Shown here: positions 16,661 to 26,412 of the stretch, one piece after another
How positions within the stretch are numbered: position 1 is the stretch's first letter
Layout: each line of letters opens with the position of its first letter
DNA from: Acidobacteriaceae bacterium
GTDB taxonomy: Bacteria > Acidobacteriota > Terriglobia > Terriglobales > Acidobacteriaceae
Direction: 5' to 3'
DNA: 40,473 bases
Assembly (NCBI GenBank): GCA_003138515.1
Contig: PLGG01000036.1
Span: 1 to 40,473, forward strand
Translations under genes and position numbers: made by a program
The notes under the pieces: model-generated
Seen by the model: only the letters and a program-made list of their open reading frames with translations
Database searches by the model: none
Told to the model about the DNA's origin: nothing

Positions 16661-19163
16661 TCCCCTAAAAGTCATGCTGGCGACAATTTTCGGCATTGGT
16701 TCGGCCATCCTGATTGGTGGAGCCACCCTGCTTCGATCTACCGACCAGCAGCAAGCTCCGATTGGCGCCCGCCCGGCCGAGATCACGATCGATTACCCGC
16801 TCAACGGCTCTGTTTTTCCCCCCGAAATCACCTCACCTACTTTCCTTTGGCGCGATTCCAGTGGAGCAGCTCGACGCTGGATCATTGAGGTTTCCTTTGC
16901 GGACCACTTCAGCGGAATTCGCGTGGACGCCTCGGGCGAGCACATGCAAAGGGGCGAGATCGACTCACTGGCGGGTCAGCCGGTGCCGCTCACCCCAGAA
17001 CAGGCGGACACGAGAACGTGGAAGCCGGACGCAGCCACATGGGCAAAGATCAAACAGGGATCTGTGAATTCTCCGGCAACGGTCACAATCAGCGGATATG
17101 CGGACGACACTTCGACACTGCCTGTATCTCGCGGCACAGTGACCATTTCCACGTCGCGGGACCCGGTGGGCGCGCCGATTTTCTACCGCGATGTGCCACT
17201 GATGACTGCGGGCCGCGTCGAAAACGGTTCCATTACGCCGTTGCCGGTATCCGCCCTTCCCCTCATTAAATGGCGGGTGCGGGACATTTCCCAACCCCAA
17301 AGCCGAGTGGTCATGGAGAACCTTCACACCTGTGCTAACTGCCATTCGTTTTCGTTTGACGGCAAGACGATGGGCCTGGATGTTGATGGACCTCGCAATG
17401 ACAAGGGGTTGTACGCCCTCGTTCCAGTGGCCAAGTCCATGGCGATTCGTAACCAGGACGTGATCCGCTGGAGTTCCTTTCAAGAAGACCTTGGAGAGAA
17501 GAGCACCGACCCCGCCCTGAAGCGTTTCGGGTTCATGTCACAGGTTTCGCCGGACGGCCGGTACGTTGTGACCTCGATCGGGCCTCCCTCCCTGCGTAAC
17601 ACACACCAGAACGAAAACCCCGGCTTTGCGCCAGGGCTCTCGGATCGCCTTTTCAGCACGAACTATAACCACCTGGGCTTCAACCAGGTTTTTTACCCGA
17701 CTCGGGGCATCCTCGCCTGGTACGACCGGAAGGAAAAGGAGTTGAGGCCTCTTCCGGGTGCGGACGATCCGCGGTTCGTACAGACCAGCGCGTTTTGGTC
17801 GCCGGACGGGAAGTATCTGATCTTTAGCCGGGCTGTTGCTCGCGATCCCTATCCAGAAGGCGGAGAGAAGCCCGAATATGCCAATGATCCCAGGGAACCG
17901 CAGATCCAATACGACTTGTACCGCATTCCCTTTAACGAGGGCAGAGGCGGCAAAGCGGTGCCGGTCGTTGGGGCTTCCGGGAATGGAATGAGCAACGACT
18001 TTCCCAAGGTGTCCCCAAACGGCCGCTGGATCGTGTTCGTTGAGAACCACAACGGGTTGCTGATGCGCCCGGACAGCAAGCTGTACATCGTGCCTTTCTG
18101 GGGTGGCAAAGCGCGTCTGATGAATTGCAATCTGTCTCTGATGAATTCCTGGCATTCCTTTTCGCCGAATGGGAAGTGGCTGGCTTTTTCGTCGAAGGGG
18201 CGTTCCATTTATACGCAGTTGATGCTGACTCACATCGATGCCGATGGCAACGACACTCCGGCAATTCTGGTGGAGAACTCAAAGGCCGCTAATCGCGCCG
18301 TGAATATCCCCGAGTTCATCAATATCCCACCCGACGAACTGACGCGGATTGATCCCCAGGCAGCCGAGGTATACCGCGTGGCCGACAGCGGATTCGATTT
18401 AATGGGAAAGGGTCAGATGGCCGAAGCAGTTCCGGAGTGGCGCAAGGCCGTGCAAATGGATCCCGACGATGCGAACTGGCATTTCAACCTTGCCGTATCG
18501 CTGAGGGAAAGTAACCAGGACCCTGAAGCCGTGGAGGAGCTTCGCAAGGCTTGCGATCTCGACGCGAATGAGCCGAAATGGTTTGCCGACCTCGCGGCGT
18601 TGCTGTCGCAAACCGGCGATCTGGACGGGGCCGTGGCCAACTATCGGATATCGCTCTCACTCGATCCGTCCAAGGCCGAAGTTGAGGCGGACTTGGGGGT
18701 GGCGCTGTTCAAAGACGGACAAGCTCAGGAGGGGTACGAGCACTTCCAGAAAACGGTCGAGATGGACCCCGGCTTCGCCGATGGCCACAATGACCTCGCA
18801 ACAGCGCTGGCGAAAATGGGACGGGTGGACGAGGCAGTCGTCGAAGTGCAAAAGGCAGTTGCCCTCTCCCCCTCCTCCGCTGAATATCGCTACAATCTCG
18901 GCTTTGCCTTGGAATTGCGCGGAGACGTGGCTGGCGCAGTGGAGGCTTTTCAGAAGTCTGTGGAGCTTAGCGAAGGCAAGGACGTGCGGTGCCTCGCGGC
19001 GCTGGCCAACGCCTATGACAAGGCTGGCCGATTCCCCGAGGCCATACAATCCGCCCGTCAGGCGGTCGATCTGGCTGTCCAGAAACATGACCTGCAACTT
19101 GAGCAAGACTTGCGCAACGACCTTGAGCGCTACCAGAGCGATAGCTCGAAGACACAGCCGTAA
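16611..19163 (+). CDS. PD40/WD40-like beta-propeller protein with one c-type heme site and C-terminal TPRs (850 aa)
   Basis: An arginine-rich start and a hydrophobic segment (VMLATIFGIGSAILIGGATL, about 21-40) act as a signal or membrane anchor. A beta-rich domain at about 55-230 follows, then a single heme-binding CANCH (C241, C244, H245) in the context HTCANCHSFSFDGKTMGLDV. Next come PD40/TolB-like blades (VSPDGRYVVTS, WSPDGKYLIFS, VSPNGRWIVFVE, FSPNGKWLAFSS). The last 270 or so residues are about seven TPRs (GQMAEAVPEWRKAVQMDPDD, AVANYRISLSLDPSKAEVEA). I place the start at 16611; ATGs at 16635 and 16644 are also possible because the 24-bp repeats duplicate the start region, and a TTG at 16596 is less likely. 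A c-type heme requires export, in keeping with the signal. The function is unknown; it is divergent from the receptor/multiheme operon. Confidence 0.85.
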   Translation: MRHLRLFPMRRMRLLPFPLKVMLATIFGIGSAILIGGATLLRSTDQQQAPIGARPAEITIDYPLNGSVFPPEITSPTFLWRDSSGAARRWIIEVSFADHFSGIRVDASGEHMQRGEIDSLAGQPVPLTPEQADTRTWKPDAATWAKIKQGSVNSPATVTISGYADDTSTLPVSRGTVTISTSRDPVGAPIFYRDVPLMTAGRVENGSITPLPVSALPLIKWRVRDISQPQSRVVMENLHTCANCHSFSFDGKTMGLDVDGPRNDKGLYALVPVAKSMAIRNQDVIRWSSFQEDLGEKSTDPALKRFGFMSQVSPDGRYVVTSIGPPSLRNTHQNENPGFAPGLSDRLFSTNYNHLGFNQVFYPTRGILAWYDRKEKELRPLPGADDPRFVQTSAFWSPDGKYLIFSRAVARDPYPEGGEKPEYANDPREPQIQYDLYRIPFNEGRGGKAVPVVGASGNGMSNDFPKVSPNGRWIVFVENHNGLLMRPDSKLYIVPFWGGKARLMNCNLSLMNSWHSFSPNGKWLAFSSKGRSIYTQLMLTHIDADGNDTPAILVENSKAANRAVNIPEFINIPPDELTRIDPQAAEVYRVADSGFDLMGKGQMAEAVPEWRKAVQMDPDDANWHFNLAVSLRESNQDPEAVEELRKACDLDANEPKWFADLAALLSQTGDLDGAVANYRISLSLDPSKAEVEADLGVALFKDGQAQEGYEHFQKTVEMDPGFADGHNDLATALAKMGRVDEAVVEVQKAVALSPSSAEYRYNLGFALELRGDVAGAVEAFQKSVELSEGKDVRCLAALANAYDKAGRFPEAIQSARQAVDLAVQKHDLQLEQDLRNDLERYQSDSSKTQP

Positions 19164-19486
19164 CAGCCGGCGATTACTGCTGCGTTCGTATCCGGATGAA
19201 CTCCTGCCAAGCTTGCCGACCGTGGTTTATAGTGAGTGAGAGTTGCGCAAAATGAAAACCACCGCTGCCCCTCCATCACAGCGATCGAGGCTCAGACGTT
19301 GAAGGCGAACTTCGAGATACGCCCCGTGAACCTCGAAGTTCTCGCTCTGCTGCCATTAGGGCACATCGTCACAAAGTGTCATCGCTATTGAGCTGGCTGT
19401 GCAGGTCGAGGCTTTTCATCGGGGCTGAGCCATGGAAGCACGAAATCCACGTGCCATAGTCGATTGAAGAGGCTTCGATATTCGAT
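19164..19486. other. Intergenic gap, no feature recognised
   Basis: This 323-bp stretch lies between two plus-strand genes. I see no reading frame with recognisable content, no convincing terminator, and no good promoter. A TATAGT near 19231 lacks a -35 partner. Confidence 0.5.
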
Positions 19487-21298
19487 ATGAAATTCTCGCG
19501 CCGCCAAATGCTCCAGCTCTCCGCGACGCTTCTGGGCCCTGGCATTCTCGATTTTCTTCGCACGCCTACGTGGCGGTGGTCGAGCTTGCCGATCTTGCAA
19601 GCCTCCACCGTTCCCGCTACACCCACGCTGGGTGCGGCTCCCAAAGTGCAGTTCGTGGATGTGGCGCTTGAGGCCGGGCTCACTTCACCGAATGTCTGGG
19701 GCGGCGTTGACAACAAGAGTTACATCATTGAGGCCAAAGGCAGCGGCGTTGCGTTCTTTGACTATGATCAGGACGGCTGGCTTGACATCTACCTCACCAA
19801 CGGAACTCGCCTGAACACCACCTGGCCGCCAGGCCAGGCGCCGACCACTCAGCTCTATCACAACAACCGCGACGGAACGTTCACCGACGTGACGGCCAAA
19901 TCCGGCCTCGCTCGCACCGGCTGGCAGACCGGCGTCTGCGTCGGCGATTTCAATAACGACGGCTGGGACGACTTGTTTTGCACTTTTTGGGGGCACAACA
20001 TCCTATTCCGCAACAATGGCGACGGCACCTTCACCGACGTAACGAAACAGGCAGGGCTCTGGAAAGACGAGGTCCGCTGGGGATCGGGATGCACCTGGCT
20101 CGACTACGACCGCGACGGATCTCTCGATCTTTTTGTTGCGAACTACATATTGTTTGATCCATCCAAGGTGCCTGTGCCAGGCGAAACGATGTATTGCCAA
20201 TACAAGGGCGAGCCAGTCATGTGCGGCCCGCGCGGGCTTCCCGGGGGAATGAACATCCTTTACCACAACAACGGAGACGGAACTTTTAGCGACGTTTCTG
20301 AAAAGGCAGGAATTCTTAAGTCCGGCCCCCGCTATTCGATTACTGCAGTGTCGTACGATTTTGACAACGACGGGTGGCCCGACATCTACGTCGCTGTGGA
20401 CTCTGAGCCCAGCCTTCTATTTCACAACAATCACGACGGAACGTTTTCGGATATTGCCGTGATGGCGAGTTGTGCATATAGCGAAGATGGCAACGAGCAA
20501 GCCGGAATGGGCGTTGCGGTGGGGGACTACGATTGCGATGGCTGGCTCGATCTTTTTAAGACAAATTTCTCCGACGACACTTCGAACCTTTATCACAACA
20601 ATGGCGACGGAACCTTTACGGAAGTGACATTCCAGGCCGGCGTGGGACTGGATACCCAGGATGTAAAGTGGGGCTGCGGCTTTATCGATTACGACAACGA
20701 TGGGTGGCCGGATGTCTTCCAAGTGGACGGCCATGTTTATCCGAGCGTCGATCAACACGGTGTCGGACAGACCTTTTTGGAACCGCGCATCGTCTATCGC
20801 AACCTTGGTAATGGAAAATTCCGGGATGTCTCGAAGGAAATGGGACCGGGGATTACGGCGCGGCACTCGAGCCGCGGATGCGCCTTTGGAGACTACGACA
20901 ACGATGGCGACATGGACGTCGTCGTGAACAACATGAACGAGATTCCTTCGCTGCTCCGCAACGACGGCGGAAACAATAACAATTGGATCAAGGTCAAGCT
21001 GATCGGAACCAAGTGCAATCGAACCGCGATTGGCGCGCGCGTGCGCGTCACCGTCGGAAAACACTCGCAGATCGATGAGGTCCATTCCGGGACCAGCGTG
21101 ATGTCGCAAAGCGATCTTCGCCTTCACTTTGGCGTCGGCCAAGCCAAGAAGATAGACCGGCTCGACGTGAATTGGCCAACAACTCAGAAAGTCGAAACGT
21201 TCACGGATCTCGACACCAACCAGATTCTGGTTATAAAGGAAGGATCGGGCATTATCCAAAGGATAATGCCCAACCTGAAGATGAATGGACGCCACTGA
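19487..21298 (+). CDS. CRTAC1-like protein: Tat signal, FG-GAP/VCBS calcium repeats and ASPIC/UnbV domain (603 aa)
   Basis: The N-terminus MKFSRRQMLQLSATLLGPGI is a Tat signal. The body is an FG-GAP type beta-propeller with at least seven DxDxDGxxD calcium-binding loops: DYDQDGWLD (92-100), DFNNDGWDD, DYDRDGSLD, DFDNDGWPD, DYDCDGWLD, DYDNDGWPD and DYDNDGDMD. The C-terminal 100 residues are an ASPIC/UnbV domain (NNWIKVKLIGTKCNRTAIGA, HFGVGQAKKIDRLDVNWP). Such proteins are extracytoplasmic and thought to act in adhesion or ligand binding; no enzymatic residues are visible. The ribosome-binding site is poor (AGAGG about 14 nt away). It follows the PD40/TPR gene by 323 bp in the same direction, so joint transcription is possible but not certain. 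Confidence 0.9.
   Translation: MKFSRRQMLQLSATLLGPGILDFLRTPTWRWSSLPILQASTVPATPTLGAAPKVQFVDVALEAGLTSPNVWGGVDNKSYIIEAKGSGVAFFDYDQDGWLDIYLTNGTRLNTTWPPGQAPTTQLYHNNRDGTFTDVTAKSGLARTGWQTGVCVGDFNNDGWDDLFCTFWGHNILFRNNGDGTFTDVTKQAGLWKDEVRWGSGCTWLDYDRDGSLDLFVANYILFDPSKVPVPGETMYCQYKGEPVMCGPRGLPGGMNILYHNNGDGTFSDVSEKAGILKSGPRYSITAVSYDFDNDGWPDIYVAVDSEPSLLFHNNHDGTFSDIAVMASCAYSEDGNEQAGMGVAVGDYDCDGWLDLFKTNFSDDTSNLYHNNGDGTFTEVTFQAGVGLDTQDVKWGCGFIDYDNDGWPDVFQVDGHVYPSVDQHGVGQTFLEPRIVYRNLGNGKFRDVSKEMGPGITARHSSRGCAFGDYDNDGDMDVVVNNMNEIPSLLRNDGGNNNNWIKVKLIGTKCNRTAIGARVRVTVGKHSQIDEVHSGTSVMSQSDLRLHFGVGQAKKIDRLDVNWPTTQKVETFTDLDTNQILVIKEGSGIIQRIMPNLKMNGRH
21247..21271 (+). other. Perfect 11-bp hairpin inside the 3' end of the CRTAC1-like gene
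   Basis: GGGCATTATCC and GGATAATGCCC pair perfectly around an AAA loop, ending 27 bp before the stop codon. It encodes GIIQRIMP, residues beyond the usual end of the ASPIC/UnbV domain. No T-run follows on either strand, so it does not read as a simple intrinsic terminator. Confidence 0.8.
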
Positions 21299-21697
21299 AA
21301 ATGAAGATTGGTAAGTTCCGGGAAAACCGCCGCGGGGGTTACGTCGAAAACTTACTATCGAGCCAATTCATCGGACTTGATCGTGACCGGAGATCTCAAG
21401 TTTACAAAGCCAGCCGATTCACCATAGGGGAACTAAGTCGCGCTCCAAGCGTTCACGCCTGGTCCTACCTGTATTCATGCTGCTTGGGTTCACGTACAAC
21501 TTCGCGCACAATGGGCTCCGATTCTGGACGATGCAAACGTCGAGAACCGGATCGCATAGTTGTGTGGCCCTCGCCGCATGCCTCGAATTCAAGCGGAACA
21601 AATAGGCTTTCGGGTTGGTTCGATAACCCACTTTCCACTCTCACGAACCGACAGGCCGGCAAGACGTGAAGTTACCCGTGATTGGCAGGTCGATGGA
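21299..21697. other. Convergent intergenic region, no gene recognised
   Basis: It lies between the 3' ends of the CRTAC1-like gene and the GH42-like gene. A weak GGGTT/AACCC inverted repeat near 21615 could serve as part of a terminator but lacks a clear T-tract. An open frame across 21172-21669 starts inside the CRTAC1-like gene and has no recognisable content. Confidence 0.45.
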
Positions 21698-23836
21698 TTA
21701 CTGAATTAGATCTGCTTGCTGCGGACCGAGAATGACAGCTCCTTCATACTCGCGATTGGTGATCATCCCCTTCATAGTACCCGCGATGGGAATCCTCTTC
21801 TCTTCTTGAGTCGTGTTCACATAGAGCGTTCGGCCATCGACAACTCTGGCATACACTCCGTCGGGAGTTTGCGGCCCCGGTTGAATACCCGCAAGTTTGT
21901 AAACATGATTCAGGACGGGTCCAATTGCGGACGCCTTGGATACCGTGGCAAGGTAGATCGCATACCCTTTACCGTACTTGTTGATTGTGACCGCCGGAGA
22001 TTGGTCTGCCGTGTTGGTGAATCGCGAGAGAACCGCGGCGGTCAAAGGTTCGAGCACTTCATACCAGCGCACGCCAGTGTCGATGCTTTCACCGTCCAAT
22101 TCGAATCTCAATGCCGAGTCGACCGGATAGAACGCGGTCGTCTTTAGACCAAACACATCAGTCAGGCGCCCGGGCAGTGGCGTATCGAACCATTGACCGT
22201 GCTCGTCGACTTTGGCCGAAAAAGCCGTCATCAGAACAGTACCGCCGGCACTTACATACTCCCGAATTGCATTTGCGCTGGCGGCGTCCATGACGTAATC
22301 GGCCGGCACAACAACCAGCCTGTACGGCGAAAGACTGTCATGTCCGATATTGATGATGGCTGTGTCGATGTTGGCGCGGAACAAAGGCTCAAAGGCGCCC
22401 TGAACCTGTTCAGTATAGGAAGGTCTGAAGTATTGAAGCGTCGTATTGGAGGGGCCATTCGGGTGCGAATCGATAAAGGAATCGAAGGAGTAGGCAATGG
22501 CGACTTCTGGATGCGTGTGTCGCGGGAATCCGAACTTCGAGAGTTGTTTGAATTCCGACGCAATGCGTGCGAACTCGTCGATCTTCCACGAAGGTGTGCC
22601 GTCGTGATCGACAAGTCCGAAGAGCGCCTGCTCCTCTCCGCCAAGATGGCTGTTAAATGTCCATGCGAGGAATCCCTGCGCGCCTATCATGGCTCCCAGG
22701 TAAGCGTACATCCGGCTCCGTCCTGGCGTTCCGTAGTTTCCTCCCCCTCCCGCGGTGAATTCGTTGAACCAAATCGGAGTTGTTAAATCACCTTTCATCA
22801 TCAGCGCACCAAACGTGCCACTGATCGGGTCACTCGGATAGAAGCCTTCCGCTCCATATGTCACATAGGACTTGTAGGTGCTGAGGTAATCAAAGCCTCG
22901 CCTCGATGCTGTATCCCAGAGATTCGAGATCGTAGGCGTGTTTGGCATATTGTGACGGCGAATCGCGTCGAGTTCCTCGAGTCGCGCTACGGTAACGTCG
23001 GACCAGTAGCGATGCAAATCCAAATAACGCTCGGGAGGTCCGGGCCCCTCCGCGAGAGGCAAATTCACATCATCGAAGCTATTCAACCGGCGTGACCACC
23101 GCTGCGTAGCCCAGATCTTGTTCAGGTTTTCGATCGTTCCGTATTTCTTCTTGAGCCATGTGATGAAGCGCTCACGGTCGGCCGCCGAATACGACATGAA
23201 CCCGTTTCCGATCTCGTTGTCGTAACCAATGGCAATGACAGCTGGGTGATGCGCATAGCGTTTCGTCATTGCATCGGCAAGAATTCCAACCTCGCGGATG
23301 TAATTCGGATCGCTAATGTCGTCCATATAGCGCTCCGCGGGAGGGAGCCGCGTACCGTTCTGGGCGATGATATCGACGCCCGGAAACGCGCGATGCAGCC
23401 AGATCGGCGCCGGCATGCCGGGAATATCCAGGATGACCCTGATTCCATTGGCATGCATCTTATCCATGATCTTGTCGAACCACTCAAAACTGAACTTGCC
23501 TTGCGAGGGTTCGAATGAATCCCAGGACAGGTCCCCCATCCGCACAACATTGAATCCCGCGTGTTTCATGATGGCAATGTCGCGATCGATCTGCTCAGGC
23601 GAGCGGTCGACGGGCTGGTAACACGTGCCTACAAATAGCTGTCCAGGGCCCGGCCAGCCGGGGTGTGTAGCCGCGTCCTGAGCGGTGGAAACAGGGATTA
23701 GGATGCCCATGAAAATGACAAGCAGCGCGAACTCCCTGAGTGACATCGACCAACCTTTCATGGCACTCGCTGGACGGACCCTTTTCCGCATGAAATCCTT
23801 TTGTGCCAAAAACAGACCGGAGTGTTGATCTCTCAT
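21698..23836 (-). CDS. GH42-like beta-galactosidase, secreted (712 aa)
   Basis: A retaining beta-galactosidase-type barrel. The N-terminal domain begins GQLFVGTCYQPVDRSPEQID with NVVRMGDLSWDSFEPSQGKF. The acid/base Glu is in IGYDNEIGNG (E208) and the likely nucleophile Glu is in IWFNEFTAGG (E359). A trimerisation/glutamine-amidotransferase-like domain at about 440-620 (LVVVPADYVMDAASANAIRE, YVSAGGTVLMTAF) and a small C-terminal beta-domain follow, the order expected for GH42. The signal peptide is FALLVIFMGILIPVSTAQ. The start at 23836 has AGGGGAG close upstream; ATGs at 23791 and 23746 give shorter n-regions and remain possible. It is 23 bp downstream of the GH2 gene, clearly one unit. It probably removes beta-linked galactose from oligosaccharides outside the cytoplasm. 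Confidence 0.85.
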   Translation of the reverse strand: MRDQHSGLFLAQKDFMRKRVRPASAMKGWSMSLREFALLVIFMGILIPVSTAQDAATHPGWPGPGQLFVGTCYQPVDRSPEQIDRDIAIMKHAGFNVVRMGDLSWDSFEPSQGKFSFEWFDKIMDKMHANGIRVILDIPGMPAPIWLHRAFPGVDIIAQNGTRLPPAERYMDDISDPNYIREVGILADAMTKRYAHHPAVIAIGYDNEIGNGFMSYSAADRERFITWLKKKYGTIENLNKIWATQRWSRRLNSFDDVNLPLAEGPGPPERYLDLHRYWSDVTVARLEELDAIRRHNMPNTPTISNLWDTASRRGFDYLSTYKSYVTYGAEGFYPSDPISGTFGALMMKGDLTTPIWFNEFTAGGGGNYGTPGRSRMYAYLGAMIGAQGFLAWTFNSHLGGEEQALFGLVDHDGTPSWKIDEFARIASEFKQLSKFGFPRHTHPEVAIAYSFDSFIDSHPNGPSNTTLQYFRPSYTEQVQGAFEPLFRANIDTAIINIGHDSLSPYRLVVVPADYVMDAASANAIREYVSAGGTVLMTAFSAKVDEHGQWFDTPLPGRLTDVFGLKTTAFYPVDSALRFELDGESIDTGVRWYEVLEPLTAAVLSRFTNTADQSPAVTINKYGKGYAIYLATVSKASAIGPVLNHVYKLAGIQPGPQTPDGVYARVVDGRTLYVNTTQEEKRIPIAGTMKGMITNREYEGAVILGPQQADLIQ

Positions 23837-23859
23837 TTGCTCCCCTGACGGTGCAAAGG

Positions 23860-26412
23860 CTATTCTCGCGCTAGAGGGACGGAGGGCCGAGGTTCGACCT
23901 GTCTGGTGGTGATCACCAGCTTCGCGGGCGTCAGTTCCGGTCCTTCCCAGCCATCCTTCACTGCCTCGACATGAATCTCGCCAGGGCGTTTCGTGCTTCG
24001 CATGATCACTTGAGCGAGACCGTTGAAGAGCGAGCGTTTCGGCTCTTTGTCGCTCTCCTGGCAGTTGGGATCACCGTTCCCCACGCCGATGAGCTTTCCG
24101 GGGCCCGAGATATTGAACGCAATGCTGTTGTCTGCGGTCGGCACCCGCCTTCCCTCATCATCGAGAGCCTCCACCTGCAAAATGGCCACGTCCTCGCCGT
24201 CCGCGTTGATCTCGGTACGATCCGCTGTTAGCCGGATAGTAGCCGTCGGCCCGGTCGTCTCCCGCTTTTCCGTCAGAACGACCTTGCCCTCTTCCAAACC
24301 GTGCGCCTCAATCACGCCCGGCTCGTACCTCACCTTCCATTCCACGTGTCCAAGGTGCGGGACCTTCTGGCGGCCAAGACTCTTGCCGTTCACCAGCAGT
24401 TCTGCTTCGTCCAGGTTGGAGTAAACCCAGACTGGAATCTCGTCGCCTTCCCTGCCGTGCCAATTCCAGTGCGGGAAAAGATGCAGCGAGGGCTCCTTGC
24501 GCCACCATGCTTTGTAGTAGTAGAAGTAGTCCTTCGGGAAACCGCACATGTCCGCAATCCCGAACTGCGAGTTGATCGACGGCCACCCATAGGGGGTTGG
24601 CTCACCGCGATAGTCGAACCCGGTCCAGGCGAACCCGCCCGCCTCCCAATCGTGCGTGCCGTAGAACGTCCACCATTCTTCCGGCGTCTCGCCCCACGGC
24701 ACGACGCCGTTATAGCAGTTCACCGCGTTGCGCAGTCGATCGGTCGTGTACTCGCCGCGCGTACTTATTGCACTCGACGTCTCCGATCCGTAAATCGGCC
24801 TCTTGGGATACTTCTTGTGAAACGGCTCGGGATACTTCCGGCTGTTGTAGTTAAAGCCAATGATGTCGAGGGGCACGGAGAGGCCCTTTTCGTTATCTCC
24901 GTTTACGGGGGCGGAGACGACGCGCGTCGGATCGAGCCTGTGACAGAGGTTTACCATGTCGGTCGCGATCCTCACGCCCTGCTCTGCCATTGCATCTTGC
25001 AGCAGCCATTCTTCGTTGCCAATGGACCAGATGATGATAGAGGGTGAGTTGCGATAGCGCCTTACCATCAGTTCGAATTGTTGCATGCCTTCGGAATTCG
25101 AACTCATTTGGCGGGTCTCGCACATCATCATCACGCCCATGCGGTCGCAGGCATCCACCCATTCAGGCGTGGGCGCATTGTGCGAGGTGCGCACGGCGTT
25201 GCAGCCCATCTCGCGCAGCACGGCAAGTCGGAACCATTGCACCCGGTCAGGCAGCGCTGCGCCCACGCCGGCGTGATCCTGGTGATTGCAAGTGCCTTGG
25301 ATCTTGAGCGATTTGCCGTTAAGAAAAAAGCCCTTGTCAGCATCGAAGACAGCCGTGCGGACCCCGAACGTGACACGCTCCGAATCGCGCCCATTGCCGT
25401 CAGCCTCGACGGTCACGATGGCCGAGTACAGATTCGGCTCATCGACCGACCACAGCGCGGGGCTCGCAAGCCTCGCGGCAGCGGGGTAGGTCGATGATCC
25501 ACCAACGGGGATGGATTGCGCAGGCGATTCGGCAGTGGCGACCGTCGCACCGCTGGCATCGAGGATTTTCCAGCCTACCCTGGCGCTTACGGCTTTCGTG
25601 CTCTCGTTCTGCACGACCGTAGAAAGAGATAACTCGGCCGAGTCTCCATTCACCGTCGAGCGAATTATGCTTTCCCACTTGCCCAGATGGACCGCGTCAG
25701 TCTTGGTGAGCCAAACATGCCGGTAAATTCCTGCACCCTCGTAAAACCAGCCGTCGCCGAAACTGGCATCGACCCGGAGGACGATATAGTTCTTCGCGCC
25801 GTAGGCAAGGAAGTCAGTGAGATCGAACCGGAAGGGAGCGTAGCCATTGTCGTTTCGGCCGATGAAACAGCCGTTGACGAAGACAAGCAGGTCGCGAAAA
25901 CCGCCGTCGAACTCAACCCAAATGCGGCGGCCCAGGTCGCTTGCGGGAATCTCGAATTCGCGACGGTACCAACCTACGCTGGTTTCAGGATAGCGGCGGC
26001 CGAGCGGTTTGTACCCGTGCGAGCGCAACGGACTGTCTCCGTTCCCTCCATCGTCATGCACGAACGGGAGTTCCGCCGCCCAGTCGTGCGGAAGATCGAG
26101 TGCGCGCCAAGCAGAATCGTCGAAACCGGCCTTTGCAAACTTGAAGTCGCCGGTCTTGGAAAAGTCGCTCTGGCCAAAACCGAATCCCAGGTCTTTTGAG
26201 GAATCCGTGCCATGACCGAATGTGAACCTCCAGCCGAAGTCGAAGAGCAGTTGTTCTCTTGGCGCAATGGCTGGAACAGCCTCGGCCGAGCCTTCCGGTG
26301 CATCGCCTCCTAGCAGCGCGGCAGTCCGGGCCCAGGCGGAGCGGGCAACGATGGAAGAAGTCGAAAGTGCGAGTCCGGAAGCAAGCAGGTCACGACGAGA
26401 GATGCGCGGCAT
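23860..26412 (-). CDS. GH2 beta-galactosidase-type glycosidase, Tat-exported (850 aa)
   Basis: The N-terminus MPRISRRDLLASGLALSTSS is a Tat signal. The GH2 order is complete. A sugar-binding jelly roll comes first (VGWYRREFEIPASDLGRRIW, FDGGFRDLLVFVNG), then an immunoglobulin-like domain. The TIM barrel carries the entry sequence HNAPTPEWVDACDRMG, the acid/base Glu in IWSIGNEEW (about E467) and the nucleophile Glu in PIYGSETSSA (about E544). After it come a DUF4982-like domain (EIPVWVYSNLDEAELLVNGK) and a C-terminal Ig-like domain (TADRTEINADGEDVAILQVE). The ATG at 26412 has GGAG 6 nt upstream; a TTG four codons earlier would use the same GGAG as codon two. Beta-galactosidase is the likeliest activity, although beta-glucuronidase or a related specificity is not excluded. 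It is followed directly by the GH42-like gene. Confidence 0.88.
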   Translation of the reverse strand: MPRISRRDLLASGLALSTSSIVARSAWARTAALLGGDAPEGSAEAVPAIAPREQLLFDFGWRFTFGHGTDSSKDLGFGFGQSDFSKTGDFKFAKAGFDDSAWRALDLPHDWAAELPFVHDDGGNGDSPLRSHGYKPLGRRYPETSVGWYRREFEIPASDLGRRIWVEFDGGFRDLLVFVNGCFIGRNDNGYAPFRFDLTDFLAYGAKNYIVLRVDASFGDGWFYEGAGIYRHVWLTKTDAVHLGKWESIIRSTVNGDSAELSLSTVVQNESTKAVSARVGWKILDASGATVATAESPAQSIPVGGSSTYPAAARLASPALWSVDEPNLYSAIVTVEADGNGRDSERVTFGVRTAVFDADKGFFLNGKSLKIQGTCNHQDHAGVGAALPDRVQWFRLAVLREMGCNAVRTSHNAPTPEWVDACDRMGVMMMCETRQMSSNSEGMQQFELMVRRYRNSPSIIIWSIGNEEWLLQDAMAEQGVRIATDMVNLCHRLDPTRVVSAPVNGDNEKGLSVPLDIIGFNYNSRKYPEPFHKKYPKRPIYGSETSSAISTRGEYTTDRLRNAVNCYNGVVPWGETPEEWWTFYGTHDWEAGGFAWTGFDYRGEPTPYGWPSINSQFGIADMCGFPKDYFYYYKAWWRKEPSLHLFPHWNWHGREGDEIPVWVYSNLDEAELLVNGKSLGRQKVPHLGHVEWKVRYEPGVIEAHGLEEGKVVLTEKRETTGPTATIRLTADRTEINADGEDVAILQVEALDDEGRRVPTADNSIAFNISGPGKLIGVGNGDPNCQESDKEPKRSLFNGLAQVIMRSTKRPGEIHVEAVKDGWEGPELTPAKLVITTRQVEPRPSVPLARE

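Noticed and set aside
21172..21669. A 165-codon plus-strand frame at the end of the CRTAC1-like gene
   Set aside because: It begins inside the CRTAC1-like gene in another frame, and its 3' part has no coding character or recognised domain.
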